Assembly (NCBI GenBank): GCA_023055505.1
Contig: JALIRH010000149.1
Location: 546,501-610,500 of the forward strand
DNA from: Callipepla californica brunnescens
Taxonomy: Eukaryota > Chordata > Aves > Galliformes > Odontophoridae
Length of the DNA stretch: 64,000 bases
Direction: 5' to 3'
Shown here: in pieces, positions 61,501-64,000 of the stretch
Layout of the letters: every line of letters begins with the position of its first letter
How positions within the stretch are numbered: the stretch's first letter is position 1
Translations under genes and position numbers: made by a program
The notes under the pieces: generated by a model
What the model was told of the DNA's origin: nothing
What the model saw: the letters and a program-made list of their open reading frames with translations, nothing else
Databases searched by the model: none

Positions 61501-64000
61501 ACAATTTTAGGAATATAAAAATATGAATAGTTTAGACATGTATATATGGGAAAGACAGAAAAAGAAGAATCATGACTGTTTGGCATCAAGGAGAGAAAGG
61601 ATTAAATTGATCATGTTGTCTAACTATACCTTTGCATTCCTTGTTCTATTTTTCTGCACTTGGACTGCCCTGGACATATGGTAATGGTTCTGAATGGCTA
61701 TAATTAGCAAATAAAGGTCTGCAAAGACTTTCCTCAGTGAGCTAAGGTTAGGCTAAAGATTAAAGCAGAGCATATACCTGAGAAACTTCGGATATTTCTA
61801 TCTCTGAACACCACATACAACTTCAGACTGTGGGAAGAATAAATGAAATACAAATATTCTTTTCTACTTTATTTGAACAAGATTCGGTTGTTTGTTTTTA
61901 TTTTTAATATTGATATTTTAAATTAGAAGTCCAAAGGTTTTCTTGGAGCGTTCTGCCAATATTTGTTCTTAAAATTTTATCTGATTGAATGTGAGTTAGC
62001 TATCCTTATGAATAAAAAGGAGACTGTGAGCTTCTTGCTTCACTTAGCATGACATAAATACTCATATTTTTTCTGAATCCCTTTCTTAGAGATAACCCTG
62101 AAAATATATGTGTCTTGTTTTAAAGATTCAGTAATTGTATAACAGTGAAATATTGTCAAAACTATCCTACAGTGCTTCAAAAAGCATTAGACAGTTATAA
62201 TACATAAGGGCAGTTCATAAAAATAGTAAAAGTTAGTTCCCCAAAGCAAATACAATGTAAAACCACTGTGGTGGAACTCTGAACTTCCAGAGGATGACTG
62301 AGAATCTTAGCAAGTGTCATTTAGTATGTCATTCACCTTGAAGTTTCACTGGCTAGACATGTGGTTACATTGCTGCAAATTTCAGAATGCCAGGGCAGAC
62401 AAATGTTCTGCCTCTGCAGTTCACTCAACACGTAGATTCAAATTTATATTTGCCCCCTTGGGTGAAAGTCTGTACTATTATCCATCTGTCCTGTATTTTA
62501 TCCTTGACCTCTTCATGCTCGCTTCCTGGTTCAATGGGATGGTTTAACTACCTGTGCAGTTTTCTTCTATCAGTCTTAGAAATCTTACATGCATTTTGCC
62601 AAGTCAGAAATGCAAGAAATTAGAATCAGAACTACTAAAAGATAAATTATTCATCAGTTAAAAGCAAGTCCCACGTGAAGCATAAGGGACTATAGTTCTT
62701 AAGTTATATATATGTCTTAATTAAAAAAACATATAGCTATACATAAAATACACGTATAGCCAAATTTTGAATTTGGAAAGAAAAAAACAAAAACACAAAA
62801 CCACCAGAAAGAGAAGACATAGACTGCTTTTTGTTACAGTTATGCTAATTATACATGCTCTTTCACAGAACAAAGAGCTATTGCTCATGTGAAATGTGAC
62901 CTTATTTCCATGTGGTGTGCAGGACATCAGTGGATCTGTTATGATTGCCATTTCCTATTGAATTGTCATGACGAACTTGGAGAGATACCATCTAGGATGC
63001 AGGTGTTCAGGTCAAATAAGAGAGGAGGAAGTTCAAAGGCATTCCCTCCCACCATTCCTGATGCCATAATACTAACACACTGTGTCATAGGAAATCTCTA
63101 AAACGCCCATCCTGGGGAGTACTCACCCAGTGTAACACGTTTTATTGCAGTCTTACACATGAAAGTCAAAGGAAAAAAGTAGCCATCTGTAACTGAAAAT
63201 AATCTAACTTGTTCAGATCTCCTGGGAATGAGTCCTCAATTATGCAATAATCTTAGAATTTATCTTGTATAAGACAGACATTAGCTTCATTAGCTTATCC
63301 ATATTTTCCCTGCAAATTGCAGGAAAGTATTAGTTCACGTATAGTAATTACAATATGAAAACAAGATACCAAAAGCAACAATAAAATGAAGTACATACTG
63401 TAAATTGTTCACTTGTAAGTAAGTCATTATACAGAGGGAAATAAGTGGCACAATGGAATTCACTCTGCCCCTGTATAACACTACAGCGCAGCAAGATAGT
63501 GAGAAAAAACAAAAAACAAAAAACAGGTTAAAACTTTAAATATTGCATTAAAGATGTAAAATCTTTACTAAAACTCCGTGGGTCATTTGTTTTTTAAGAT
63601 AAATTTTCTGTGTGCTCATTATAATCGGTTCTGCTTTTATATATTTTATGTTCAATTTCCAGAGCAGCATCTTAATGGCCATTGCCCAGAAATGTTGGCT
63701 TTCCTTAAATGTTCCCTGGAGTAATGTTTCACTTATAAGCATCATTTTAAATGCAGCCTTCTGTAGCACTTTTCTTGTGATCCTCAACCTCTGCAAAGGG
63801 GTTATGTTTTAAAAACATGTGGCAAATACCAGCCACCTGTTAAGAGCTAATGATGCTGAAAGAAAGCCTGTTAAGTCAAGACATTCTCTTAGGGAAGGTG
63901 ATAAAAAAAAGACAGGCAATTTTCAAGCTATAAAAGCATTAACTTCAGCTTAGTTTGGACTCCACCCTTATAAATGCTACTTCAAAGTATCACATAATTC
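58596..64000. other. Unique AT-rich sequence, no gene seen
   Basis: No gene or classifiable transposon was seen. It has a two-copy tandem duplication at 60,602-60,643 (units start GCCTCAGAAAAGTA), an inverted repeat at 60,895-60,914 (ATGTTCCAT around TC) and a CAAAAAA tract at 63,505-63,525. The longest frame, 61,111-61,398 on the plus strand (95 codons), is unrecognised. Confidence 0.55.

Overview
The window looks like a gene-poor, AT-rich piece of a bird nuclear genome, most likely from a galliform (chicken-like) species. The evidence is several CR1 non-LTR retrotransposon copies with the typical avian 3' end (an octamer tail of the ATTCTATG/ATTCTGTG type next to a GGTTGGAAGGGACCTC-type block) and one avian-style solo retroviral LTR. 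I found no protein-coding gene, exon, tRNA, rRNA or CRISPR array that I can support. The longest open reading frames outside repeats are about 100-120 codons, are not recognisable, and are of a size expected by chance in 64 kb of AT-rich DNA. The window is therefore either intergenic or inside a very large intron; the sequence alone does not decide which.

Layout. 1-17,400 is unique AT-rich sequence with one CR1 3'-end scrap (842-920) and short low-complexity tracts. 17,402-21,782 carries three plus-strand CR1 3' ends. 21,783-29,621 is unique sequence with a TTTG/CTTT/AT microsatellite. 29,627-30,555 is a complete solo LTR with a perfect 5-bp target-site duplication, an AATAAA signal and an internal 65-bp duplication. 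33,012-33,166 is a CR1 end that runs into a 16-unit pentanucleotide repeat able to form a G-quadruplex. 36,250-37,140 is the best candidate for a conserved regulatory element. 37,651-39,315 is the largest repeat block: a minus-strand CR1 reaching into the reverse transcriptase domain, abutting a plus-strand CR1 fragment. 41,461-41,820 is an old broken CR1 end, and 48,365-48,437 a probable MIR/CORE-type SINE remnant. 51,584-52,217 is the best preserved CR1, still showing the C-terminal part of its reverse transcriptase ORF with two frameshifts. 58,461-58,595 is a short CR1 3' end. The rest is unique AT-rich DNA with microsatellites.

No genes work together here. What can be read is the repeat history, plus a few stretches whose composition suggests regulatory DNA. 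No new biological system is apparent. Repeat family names finer than CR1, LTR or MIR-like are not assigned because they need a library search.
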